Assembly (NCBI GenBank): GCA_003956705.1
Contig: QZCP01000463.1
Location: 1 to 33,398, forward strand
Reading direction: 5' to 3'
From: Brevipalpus yothersi
Lineage: Eukaryota > Arthropoda > Arachnida > Trombidiformes > Tenuipalpidae
Length of the DNA stretch: 33,398 nt
Position 1 is the first letter of the stretch. Every line of letters begins with the position of its first letter. The notes under the pieces are model-generated. The model was not told the origin of the DNA. It did not search any database and was given only the letters and a program-made list of their open reading frames with translations. Position numbers and translations under genes: made by a program. This document shows positions 1 to 11,097 of the stretch, one piece after another.

Positions 1-74
<74 letters not shown>
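1..74. repeat. (CT)n microsatellite at left edge
   Basis: A pure CT dinucleotide tract of 37 units runs into the left window edge, so its true length is unknown. It is one of many CT/GA tracts in the window. Confidence 0.97.
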
Positions 75-77
<3 letters not shown>

Positions 78-1864
78 CATGCGACCAAGTAAAAATATTC
101 AAATTCTATTCATGATATCTTAGGCCGTCTCGTTCCATTTACAGTAACAGTATGAATGGATGTCCAGTCAGCCGATCATCTGTACAGTCGGTTGCATAAT
201 ATTTGTTATAGTTTTTGGGATAGAATAGCATCAAACTGAGAAAATTTTCCGAACTAAAATTTGCTGGAATAGAAGAATTGCTACTTCGTCAGTGAGTCTG
301 GAAAAAATCTGAATCATATTCTCCAAGAATTCTGAAAGATGAGAGAATGGAACGGAGGCCATTTTTTACCGGATAAAAAATGGCAAAATTTTTAAGAAAT
401 CTATATCTCAGAAACTTTCGACTCTTGACCTTTGAAATTTCTGGAAATTGACCATCAACTATCATGAAAGCTCCGAGAAATTTTTCATGAATATTATTTG
501 ATGCATAAAATTTGCAGATATTTGGGAAAAAATGTTCAGATTTCTAATTTCTGATTTTTTTTGTAAACGATTTGGGCCCCAAAATCGCTGGCCTTTTTTG
601 GGCGATTTTTCTAAGATTTTTAATTTCTGTTCGATTCAATCAAGAAAAATATCACCTTGTCACAATTCTATGACCTTCAGCCAGAATTTCCAACCATTTT
701 GGAGAGAAAAATGCATCTAATATTATTCCCTGCGACAGAATGAAAAACTGTAACAAACTTCATGCAATCGACTATATATTGATATATATGATCGATTCTC
801 ACTCTAATGCTAGCTTATCCTTGATGAGAATCTTGTATACATTTTTTTATATAATTTAGACAATCCTTGAGGTTGATTGTTTATGTATTTTTTATCTATC
901 TATCTATCTTGAAGAGCACTTAAATATCAGGCTCATTTTCGGTTCACTTGAGCATTTGAAATCATAGAAGCATGGCGAAAATTATTCGAAATTAGCTCCC
1001 ATGCAGAGATAGCATAATATTTCCTTTATACTGATTTTCACCACCTTGGATGAGTTCTCAGATGATCCTCTGAACACGACGATAGTCACGTGCAAATCTG
1101 AGTTCATTATTCAGATAGAAAACTTCTCTCTTCATCTAATTTGCATACTGTATATCTCATTCGTTATGATCCATCCGTTCATAGATTAACAGAATTTTCA
1201 CTCTGATCAGTGTTTTGAGAATTATTATCTCTTTTCTGTGATAAAAGTCACAAGTGATACCTCTAAAATGTGGACAGTGTCCAGTATTATCGTTATTCAG
1301 CTACTTATCACGCTGCTCTAATTTTCACTCTCTATCTATCTGACAGAATTCGATTAGCTTACGGCATGATGATTGGGCAACCAGTTTGGTTGATACATGT
1401 AATCTCCTAGTTTTAAGTGAGTATGTGTGTGTGTGTGTGTGTGTATATAAGATAAAGAAATATATCACTTAATAGAGACCAATAATCGACCATCTAAACT
1501 TATGTCCATCTTATCATGATGATGATAGCTCCCATCATCATCAATGTGGCTCAGGGTCGATCACTACTGAAATGTTGCTCCTGAATCGAACTGAATTCAT
1601 GAATACATATAAATATATCCTCAAAAATGAGCATCCCAAGTCCAAGGCCACTTCATTTCGCTTTCACCATCATCTCACAATCATCATCGTTCTTCTCTTT
1701 CTCTCTCTTTCTCTCTATCTCATTGATTCTCATCGATTATAAATACATCTATCTATCTATACTATTACCAGCGTAAGTCGTTAAAACTGAATGATGCGTG
1801 GAGAGTTTTCTCTTTCTTTCTCTTTCTTTTCCTTCTACATCCACTACCCGAGGCATAGGATTAG
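75..1864. other. Non-coding, AT-rich; no gene recognised
   Basis: No open frame here looks like protein; the only one over 60 codons (532-720) has AT-rich, low-information composition. The stretch holds an 11-bp perfect hairpin (358-384), a short (ATCT)n tract (892-909), a (GT)n tract (1424-1444) and CT-rich patches (about 1690-1715 and 1806-1835). The text around 300-650 reads like a degenerate dispersed repeat, which is an impression only. Confidence 0.5.
358..384. repeat. Perfect 11-bp hairpin
   Basis: The arms GCCATTTTTTA and TAAAAAATGGC are exactly complementary and separated by the 5-base loop CCGGA. The arms are AT-rich, so chance cannot be excluded, but the match is perfect. It could be the end of a small DNA element or a regulatory stem-loop. 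Confidence 0.7.
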
Positions 1865-1941
1865 TAGAGAAAGAGAAAGAGAAAGAGAAAGAGAAAGAGA
1901 AAGAGAAAGAGAAAGAGAAAGAGAAAGAGAAAGAGAAAGAG
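1865..1941. repeat. (GAGAAA)n hexanucleotide array
   Basis: About 12 copies of the purine hexamer GAGAAA lie in tandem. A complementary CT-rich tract (TTTCTC/TTTC units) lies just upstream at 1806-1835, so the two can pair. The open frames across this array are low-complexity artefacts. Confidence 0.95.
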
Positions 1942-2270
1942 CGCGCTCTATGCTTTTCAGTACGTAGCGAGCGTCTCAACCTGGACACAACTCCAAACTT
2001 CACTTTGATCTAACTGGCCCGTCATATGATGGGCTTTTTCACTTGTATACATTCTATGTGAACACACACACACACATTACAGTAAATGAGGATCCAGTCA
2101 GTATAGAAAATTTCGGGTGATCAAAGTAAATACTGTTACCTTGAATATCGCTTAAGGCTCACCAGACATTTGATTTTTAACTATGATCGGAATATCGTTC
2201 GCTAATCCGTTCTTCTTTTCACTCTGTGATCATACTGGCATAATCAATTTGATTAACGGGAGCAATTCAA

Positions 2271-2272
<2 letters not shown>

Positions 2273-2333
<61 letters not shown>
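2273..2333. repeat. (CA)n microsatellite
   Basis: A run of about 30 CA dinucleotide units, pure in this copy. Confidence 0.97.
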
Positions 2334-2335
<2 letters not shown>

Positions 2336-2387
2336 ACCGTACACATCAATTGATTATTGTAACCGCAGGCATTATTTTACGAAATCA

Positions 2388-2391
<4 letters not shown>

Positions 2392-2455
<64 letters not shown>
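2392..2455. repeat. (GA)n microsatellite
   Basis: About 32 uninterrupted GA units lie 60 bp downstream of the (CA)n tract. Confidence 0.97.
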
Positions 2456-2456
<1 letters not shown>

Positions 2457-3708
2457 GCTGATGAAAAAAATAGATCAAATTAAACTAGCTAGTGAGCTAA
2501 GATGATCAAGAATCATGAGTGAATCATGATGATGGTTAAAATGATGGTGACAAAATTGATGGGATCAGCTAACAAAATTTGATAATCCGTTAAGGAAATC
2601 AAATAGAAAGAAAAATGAATGAAAATACAGTAAAGGAGAATGAAACCAATACTATTCAAAATTTCTATAACGCTGATCAAAATGAGAACTAGATCTTTGA
2701 GTACATAGGTCAGGTCACCCATTCAAATCGAAATGAAACCAACAGAATCATTATCAAAAAAAAAAACACGAGTCGAAATGAGCAAAACACTAGAGGCAAG
2801 CGAACCTTTAGATTATTCAAAACTGATAGAAAATTCAATAGTATTATCAACCAGTTTTCATGAAAAACAGTTTTTTCAGTTTCACAGTGGCCTTCTATGA
2901 GCTTCTTCGAAAATCTGCCTTGCCTGAGAAGACAGGCGAAAGAAATCCTAGACTCCATTTCCTATGAATTTATCAGAACGGTGAAGCTCAAATCTCGAAT
3001 AATTAACACCTGAAAATATTCAAATTATCATATGCACGATGAAAATATGCCTGAATTCAGTCAAAAAGCTAAGAATAAGAACCAGTGTTGCTCTCATTTT
3101 GATCGATGTTTGATCGATGTTTGATTGATATTGATTCATGTTTTTTTCTTCATTTTAATTCACGATATCAAGGACAATTTCTTGACCTCGACTGTTGGCT
3201 TCATTTTGATTTGTGTTCTTCCGAATTTGACTCATGCATGTTTTCATTTTGCTTTTACTGTAATTGCCCAAGGGTTGCCGGAACTTAGTACATAGTGTAT
3301 GTGTGTCTGCTCACAATTAACACTTGATACAGATAAATTTTTTGCGTCTGTTTAGAAGGTTATTCAAAATCCAAGAGTATCTGAAATTGTCGATCTCATT
3401 TTGATGGTCAAGCAAGTGAAAGAAAGAGAGAGAGGGACATGTACGATAATGATCATCTGAATCGGAATCAGAATGATGATGATTGGATTCACGTGCATCG
3501 AAAAGAGGCTAGTATACCTTACAGGCCATTCGATTATCAACCATAAATACTATACTTTTCTGAAAACAACATATCGTGTCCATATTCAATGTTACCGTTT
3601 CACGAACATTCCAAAAATGTTCCCCAGTCAATATAAGAAATCACCACCAAGTGTGGTGCTCATGTGGTGATCGATTGATTAGTTGGCTATTCAGGTAAGA
3701 TTATGTTT

Positions 3709-3711
<3 letters not shown>

Positions 3712-3772
<61 letters not shown>
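3712..3772. repeat. (GA)n microsatellite
   Basis: About 30 GA units. The Arg-Glu and Ser-Leu open frames that cross it are artefacts of the repeat. Confidence 0.97.
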
Positions 3773-3775
<3 letters not shown>

Positions 3776-4927
3776 ACTCTTTTTTCTGTTTTTTTCTCTC
3801 CTTTCATTTGCAAGGTTTGTAAAAAGATTGGAAAGATTGGAACAGTTGAAAGTGTAATATATAACTGATTTGGGGAGAAGTCTCTGCCTTTCTCCTTGAA
3901 CCTATCGATTGAATTGGAAGAACACAAACAAGTTCAATTGCTTACTGTTAAACTTATAAACACGATAAAACAGTGTGTTTGAGCAATTCGAAAATTCGAA
4001 ATTAAATTAAATTAATCGATGATACATTCCGATGGTTAACATTTAATAAGCGAATAAGTGAGGATCTTGGGTGCAGATTGATCTCAAAAAATTTAGGCTC
4101 AATTTTATTATACTAGTATGTGTTCAAATGAAATGGAATTGTGATTTTTTAGAATAAAAAAATTGATTTATGAAGCATTTTTATGATGATGGAGGATATT
4201 GAAAAAGTGGCCTTTTGACCGTGTTTTATCTGTAGATATGATTATGACTTCAATGGAATCGCGATACTGCTTGGACATCCATTTTGTGTTGATGAAAAAA
4301 ATGTGGAACTGTGAAAAACAAAAGCGGAAGAATTCAATAATCAAATGATATGAACTTGGCACACCTAGTGAACCTGAAGAATGGACTTCATTCGCATCAT
4401 CAAGCAAATTCTGACAAATTTTATACCCAAAAATGCTTTAATCTGATGATTTCCGATAACATTGATGGAAGCCTTTCCCTTTAAGCATCTATATATCCAT
4501 TCGATGGAAATTGTTGGTTGATGTTGAAACATGGAATGACCATTGCAAATCGATTGTCAATCAAAGATTTCAAAGTTAAATGTCAATCGGATCCTTCCAC
4601 TTGATCCTTTCAAACCGGAACCATCGTTTTGATCCATGCTCATGGCCTGATGCTACCGAACGGCAATAGCATTCTCTCTCTCTTTTTCTCAGGAATCAAG
4701 CTTCTTCGATTTTCAATATCTATCCTCATCTTATTTGGCAACCAATGAATATTGTGGAAGAAGAAGCATTTTTTTTCTTCTTTATCACCACAAACTGACC
4801 TCGTGTTTTCTATCTACATTCATTTCGATTTGCTTGATTTCGATTCTGTACCTACTTGAACACGATGAGACTGGTTCAACTCCGCCTCGAAGCCCGCGAA
4901 TAGTGCGGGAGTTCGAAATCGAGCTGA

Positions 4928-5016
4928 AAGAGAGAGAGAGAGAAATAGAGAAAGAAAGAAAGAAAGAGAGAAAGAGAGAAAGAGAGAAAGAGAGAAAGAG
5001 AGAGAGAGAGAGAGAG
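4928..5016. repeat. GA/GAAA purine tract upstream of a TATA box
   Basis: An almost all-purine 89-bp tract of mixed GA and GAAA units. It ends about 27 bp before the TATA-like element at 5044-5050. Such tracts bind GAGA-type factors in insects; a role as a promoter element here is an inference. Confidence 0.85.
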
Positions 5017-5043
5017 CTAATCGAGCGACACAGATCAAGCTGG

Positions 5044-5050
5044 TATAAAA
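5044..5050 (+). promoter_or_regulatory. Candidate TATA box of the secreted Cys-rich protein gene
   Basis: TATAAAA lies 225 bp upstream of the start codon at 5275, just after a long purine tract. It would give a 5' untranslated leader of roughly 200 bases unless an upstream intron exists. The transcription start is not determined. Confidence 0.45.
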
Positions 5051-5274
5051 GCAAAATTTTGAGCATCTTTTTGGGAGAGAAAAGTTCTTGAGATGATAAT
5101 AAGGGAGAGAAAGAGAAAGATTCATCTTATTCTGTGTTTTGAATCATAAGCCATTGAGTTTTTGTTTCGATTAACATTGACATTTCAATATCGATTGGAG
5201 AGTTTTTCTGCGTGAATCGTATTCGCAATTTTTTGAGTTCATTTTTTAGTAAAGAGAATACAATTTGCTGAAAA

Positions 5275-6147
5275 ATGTTTTTATTAAGTTTTCCATTTAT
5301 AATTACATTTTTCTCCATCACCTATGGTCAACAATCATCACAACAAAATCAAAAAAGTGATTTCAAATGTGACACAGAATCGATGGATCGCTGTGCAGTT
5401 CGATTGTTTGGCTATGGTAATCGATCCTTCAATTTTGCCGACAAACGAGAGGCAGTCGTTCAGCAATGCAAGTGAGTACAATTCATTCTTTGCTTAAAAT
5501 TTTTACCACCAAGAGGTTTCTACGATTTTTCAGCACCTTTGAGGTTGAGTTTCTACCTCTTCTCATGAAAAAAGTGAAATTTTGAGCTTCAAAATCACAC
5601 ATTTTCGAGATGAATTGAAAGATTGATCGATTTTCTCTATCGATTCCATTAGTAATAAGATAATACATTATTATGAATAATCGATTCATCGTGATTGCAT
5701 CACTCTTGTTTTTATACTGTTTGTTTACGATTGCTAATCGATTATATTATTGTGTAAGAGGAGTTGTTTTTTCTACTGTCACATGAACTGTAAATCGAAC
5801 AAAATTTTCAAAATTCGATTCATACTATCAGCTTTTCGATAGAATTTTTAGATTCTGTAGCAAGCGAACCAAGTATTAGTATGCTCAATTAAATAGAATT
5901 TTGTAGGATACTTATGTGCCCAAAAGATGCTGTTTTTCCACTTCCTCATGAAATATTCTGTCAAAGTAAGATTGAGAATGCTTCAACAACACATGCATGA
6001 AAAGCTCATTCAGGGCAATTTTTTTGATTTTCTGGTCAAATTTAAGGAACCCAAATTGCTCAATTGGATGTGCTGCACTTTCAAAAATGATGATGTCTTA
6101 TTTCGAAGATCACTCTCACTTTTTCCACTCTATTTTGATTGTACACT

Positions 6148-6200
<53 letters not shown>

Positions 6201-7563
6201 TTTTGATGATTCTTGGAACCACTTTTCCACTCATTCACTCTATTATGCTTGATGTGTACAAGAAAGTGTATTTTTGTTCACTGTAATATTATTCGGACTG
6301 AAATAGCCATCCACTTTGGTGAACATATCAGAATGTTCATGATAGTACTCAAAAATTGACTATTTTATGCTTGAATTGTGTTCAATTAGGCTCACTCTCT
6401 CTCAGAATACGAGAATCGTGAAACAATCTTAATTAAAAGCGGAAAATGCTGGAAATTATTGCCTTTTTTACCACTTTTTTATTTATATTTTTTTCTCTCT
6501 CCTTTTTTCAGAGTTCAAAAAGAAGCAGAAAATTGTCTCCGACAATATACAACTCGATGTGTGAAACCTTTTGCTCGACAATACGTTAATCTGATGCTTC
6601 GAGGTCCATCCAAATCTTTGAAGGAAAAATGTAGCTCCAAACGAGGAATTGATGGTAAGTGGCTTAGGATGAGATTGAATCTTCTCTATCAATTATGATC
6701 AAATGACTCTTACTTATTGAAATTTTCTTTATCAACAGAATATCTTAAAAATGCTCCATGCATGAGAGACACAAAAGAAGATATGGATAAATGTGCTGAA
6801 GATGTAATTCATAACTTAATGCTTGTTCCGAGATTCAAGAAGCAAGAATGGATATCTCTCGCTTGTTGGTGAGTTTTTTAGTCGATTCTCGTATTGAAAA
6901 GATCGAAATCATTCGTTGAATTCGATTTAATCTGACCAAAATATCAAGATAGCATTCAGAGAATCTTTCAAATATTTCCCTGTCTTCCATCGACAAATTA
7001 CGACAATATTGAATGAAATATTGTTCAGTAGAGAAAATATATCTATAGCTTTTCCTCATAAGCTCTCAAGATGAGCATCCTTGAAATAAGATACATCAAA
7101 AATATGGCACTTCCAATCTTCACCAAGAGAGAGATCAGCTAATGTATGGGCATAATCACATGAATCAGGAAATTTGAGATTTGTTCCAAGCCTCTAAATT
7201 GAAAATATCTCATTTTTCGATTTTTCAAAGATTTCTTTGTTTCATATTGATGATTTTCAATTTCATTGATTTTTTCTTTTCCATCTCAGTTATCTGAGCA
7301 AATTGGAAAGATGCTCAAAACAAGCGATCGAAGGAAAATGTAGTGCCGATCAAAGTGAATACACCTCAAGAGCCATGAAACATCTTCGTGGTGATATTTT
7401 GGATCTATTTTGTGATCAAGAATTAGCATGGGGATCGCCGAAGTGTAAAAATATGATCAGTAAGCTTGGTGATCGAGAAGTGAAGGAAAAGAAGCCACAT
7501 TCTGTACTGCCAGTTATTCTCAATTTAATGGAACGATACGTTTCAAAATCATCTCCATCATAG
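5275..7563 (+). CDS. Secreted cysteine-rich protein, 247 aa, four exons; family unidentified
   Basis: The exons are 5275-5471, 6512-6654, 6739-6868 and 7290-7563, joined by GT-AG introns of 1040, 84 and 421 bp. Phases fit and give 247 codons plus TAG. Residues 1-18 form a hydrophobic signal peptide (MFLLSFPFIITFFSITYG), so the product is probably secreted. The mature part is rich in Lys and Glu and has 14 cysteines (32, 40, 65, 74, 82, 106, 121, 132, 156, 157, 165, 174, 198, 209). The spacing suggests disulfide-linked helices in two related modules: C65-C74-C82-C106 and C157-C165-C174-C198, both with a 23-residue last gap. No catalytic motif is visible. It resembles in style, but cannot be assigned to, arthropod haemolymph-type secreted proteins such as DUF1397. 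A TATA box precedes it and an AATAAA follows. The intron 1 (GA)n tract is at 6150-6196. Confidence 0.82.
6150..6196. repeat. (GA)n microsatellite inside intron 1
   Basis: About 23 GA units within the first intron of the secreted Cys-rich protein gene. Confidence 0.95.
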
Positions 7564-7627
7564 ATTCATTTAAAGCATTTTGTTTTTTGATCTTTTTTTC
7601 AATTATTATTAAATATATCATCATCAT

Positions 7628-7633
7628 AATAAA
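7628..7633 (+). terminator. AATAAA polyadenylation signal
   Basis: A canonical AATAAA lies 65 bp after the stop codon of the secreted Cys-rich protein gene, in AT-rich 3' flank. Confidence 0.6.
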
Positions 7634-9836
7634 TTTATTATATATATACATGATACATATGGTCATCCAGAAATGCTGAAGAATTATCTGGCATCATGAA
7701 AAATTTTGATAACAATCGGAACTCAGCAATCATCTCGATGATGATGATGATCATTCCCTCATGCAGATGGCACATCTTGGATAAGTGTTAACAATCAATG
7801 GATTGCCAATTTATTTCAAAGATGAATCGAGCTGATAATCCCCTAAATGTGCATCAAAGTTCTCCCCGACATCCTGTTCACATGTATATATCCCTGAAAT
7901 TATGTTTGTATGTTAGATCTATGTCGAAAATCAATTGTATCAGATTATTGCGAAGATGGCTATTTTTTGGAAAATCAGGATGGTTTGTGTGACTTACACA
8001 CATGGTGTGTATTAGAAAAAGTTTGATTCATCTTTTTCACAACAATATGTGATCTCAATTGATCGTTGTCCGATCAGAATTCTATTATGCATGAGTCAAA
8101 TATGATGAGAGGTGTAAGAAAAATTTTCTTCTATTATTACGTAGAGTGCTGAAATAACATTGATGATACATGATCATTTGGCAGGGAAGAAGGAAATTTT
8201 TGTCATCTTTATGGCTTTGTTTCAAAGTAATGAAAAAGAATCCCATAACCAACTGAGACATGTATGTGAGATAAAAAGAATATTGGTCGCTAGAAAATGA
8301 GAGATGGAACCAAGAACTTGCACCAGATCATGCTAAATTTACATGAGTAAGCATGATACCAATGATTTATTGTTTATACAACTGTAAGCTTCTATTCATT
8401 GGATGAAATGCATAAGTTTATAGGGTTTCCATGAAAGAATCATAACCATGAACCAGAATCAGAGTTGCTTCTGATGAATTTTTTCTATGACAAAAAAAGA
8501 GAGAGTGTGTATAATATACTAAATTTTTACCAATTTTGACACCTTGAAGCTACTGATGGCGTCAAAAGATTTTTCTGCACATTTTATCAAAGGATTTTTG
8601 TATATTTCTAAATACCAGCATACTTGCCAGTCCTCACAGATGATGATAGAAAGAAGCCTTCGAAAACTGAACAACTAGCATCAATTGACGTATACTATTC
8701 TCTCATATTGCTCATCTACCTGGAATAGCCGAGAGGTTTCCAAGGAATTCACCGAATTCAGTGACTAAAAATGAGGACACGGATCTAATCGTTTCATAGC
8801 CTTGTACAATAATATTGAATACTGTGGAATCTTTCAAGCGATAAATTGGTTTATTTGTGTGAAATATTGAAATATTATTATGAAAAATTATTATTTTTTT
8901 TCTACGAATTTGATTCAAAGCGGAGATTATGTTAGCTTACAAAACTCTGTTTCCAATGAAACATTCATCCATTCAATGTTAACATTCAAATAGAATAGTC
9001 CTTTACAATCAATGGACTCGATTTCATTTTATTGAAGGGAAATTTTGCTAAAAAACTTGGTCCCTATTCAGCGATTTGATTCGAAAATTTTGACACCAAA
9101 ATTGTTTAGCTCAAATTGTACACTTTTTGTGTTAAATGATTAGAGAACATTTAGGCTGTGAATACAATTCTTCTTATCATTTTGAACAGTGAATAAAAAT
9201 TGAATTTCAGTTCTTTATTAGTCTCTTACGAAAGCTAATATCTATAAACAGACTTTTCGCTGATCAAAGAGAGAAAGAGAGAGAATTGCCCAAGATATGA
9301 GCTGATTTCATGTGATCTGGAAATGCATCTTGTGGTAATTCCAAGAATAATACACCTTAGCACCATGATTTGATAGTTTATCGAACATTCAATGAATTCT
9401 CATGAGATATTGCACTACCTACACACACACTCGCACACTATTCAGAGAGGCAAGTTCGATGGCCGTTAATTTGTTCATGCCAAACACCGTTGTCTAGAGA
9501 AAGAAAGAGAGAGAGAGAGAGAGACAAGCGTGAGTGGAAATACATGATGAATATGATCAGATGAGAGGCATGCAAAATTTTTGAGAAGCGTATACATGTA
9601 CAAAAAATGCTAGAAACCAGAAGAAAAAAAGGAATTTGTGGATCTTAAAAGAAAATTCTCATCATCATAAATGCTAATGAACTTTGATCATAAAAGAATT
9701 TTCTCTCTCTCTCTCTCTCTAAATTTTTTCGCACTCTCTCTTCCTACCTTTCTAGAATGCTCATGACAGTAGTGTTTTTTTCTCAATTGTCTGAAATTCA
9801 CAGATTTCCATGAAAATTCCCTCCATTTGCTCAGGT

Positions 9837-9915
<79 letters not shown>

Positions 9916-11097
9916 CTTACCAATTTAAACCAGTTTGAAAAGAGAGAGAGTTTCGGAAAGTTTTTCATTTCAACATCAACATACACTCACACTGTGGCAC
10001 GCTCAGTGAGATCATCTCCAATAGTGTGGCTTGGTGAAAGTTATTCGGTGTTGGTATATAAGTAATGTATCTTTCATATTGAATTGATATTGAATTGGAG
10101 ATGTCATCAAAATTGTCATGATTTGGATGAATTTTTGTGCAAGTTTAGTGTTACTCGCTTGAGAGAGACTCAGAAGTTTACACATTTACTATTTTTTTGA
10201 CGAGTGTAGATATTTTTCTTTTTCTCTCTCTCATACACTTTAACCGGAAAGGAACTGTTAAGCTTCAAGGCTTCTGCGGAAGAGAGATTGTTTAAGAGAG
10301 AGAGAGAGATAGAGAGAGAGATAGTCAATGATCAAAAAACGAATAACGATCTGTGTTGGTCAATAATTTGTTTTTCTCTTTCTTTTCGGTACAATCGAAA
10401 AACTATTCATTCATGTTCACAGTTTGTGTACTGTTCTCACATCATTATTATTTATCGAATTTGACCCTTATATAATGTCCTCATATGACCACCACCAACA
10501 TCATCAACATTACCACCGTTAACTACTACTACTACTACGATTCATAAAAGTCATCAACCAAATCAAAAAAATTTGTTGTTGTTGTTGTTATCAACTGGCC
10601 CTAGGTCAATTGGACATTGATTCAAACAGGCCCTAAACAAACCACCGTAAATTGCTTTAATTGTCGAGTGTAAATCATTTGAACGTTGAAAGCGATTAGT
10701 GTTGACATTTTTTTTCTTGGTCACATTTCATGTTTGCTCATTGAATCAATTGAATCATACACACACATACTAGTGTGTTCACAAATAATGTGTGAATAAT
10801 TTTTTTTGTGATCTCTCTGTCTATGGGTGTGTAATGTAGGTGGGAATGTGTGTCAAATTATATTGTCAATGATTGCCATTTTTTTGATGACATTAACGTT
10901 TCTCAACATAGTCCCACATCAGTGTATCTGTGATTGAATTTTCCAGTGATTGCCACTCATCATCATTTTACCCATCCTCATTGTGTCCATCATCATTTTC
11001 ACTTATATATATTCAGTTATATATCGAATTTCTAGTATTATTCGCTTCTCACGTCCAGTAATTCCCCCAATCTTTTGGCTGATCTACGTTAATCAAG
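7634..11097. other. Intergenic, about 3.4 kb, no gene recognised
   Basis: No exon-like open frame was supported. The stretch holds short GA/CT tracts (9496-9524, 9702-9720, 10295-10321) and a long (GA)n at 9839-9911. Trinucleotide runs (CTA, GTT) lie around 10520-10590. A TATATAA sequence lies at about 10468-10475, but it is about 620 bp from the next start codon. The right part probably includes the promoter and 5' leader of the M28 peptidase gene. Confidence 0.5.
9839..9911. repeat. (GA)n microsatellite, 73 bp
   Basis: About 36 uninterrupted GA units, the longest pure GA tract in the window. Confidence 0.97.

Larger units (their letters stand above)
1942..4927. other. Non-coding with microsatellites
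   Basis: No coding exon was recognised on either strand. The stretch contains the (CA)n tract at 2273-2333, (GA)n tracts at 2392-2455 and 3712-3772, and a short tandem of GATCGATGTTT-like units near 3100-3130. It ends in the purine tract before the promoter of the secreted-protein gene. Confidence 0.5.

Noticed and set aside
532..720. 62-codon open frame
   Set aside because: AT-driven composition, rich in Phe, Ser and Lys, no start context, no splice partners and no family resemblance.
1798..2013. Open frames across GA/CT tracts (here and near 3683, 4735, 31000 and 31660) with Arg-Glu or Ser-Leu runs
   Set aside because: These are produced by the simple repeats being open in several frames on both strands; there is no protein-like sequence around them and no splice context.
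4871..4925. GC-richer patch with TTCAACTCC, TTCGAAATC and a CCCGC/GCGGG stem, tRNA-like at first sight
   Set aside because: No acceptor stem, D-arm or anticodon arm could be fitted on either strand; only one 5-bp stem is clear.
10440..10480. TATATAA as the core promoter of the M28 gene
   Set aside because: About 620 bp from the start codon, in generally AT-rich DNA with other TATA-like words (for example near 10053); not specific enough to call.
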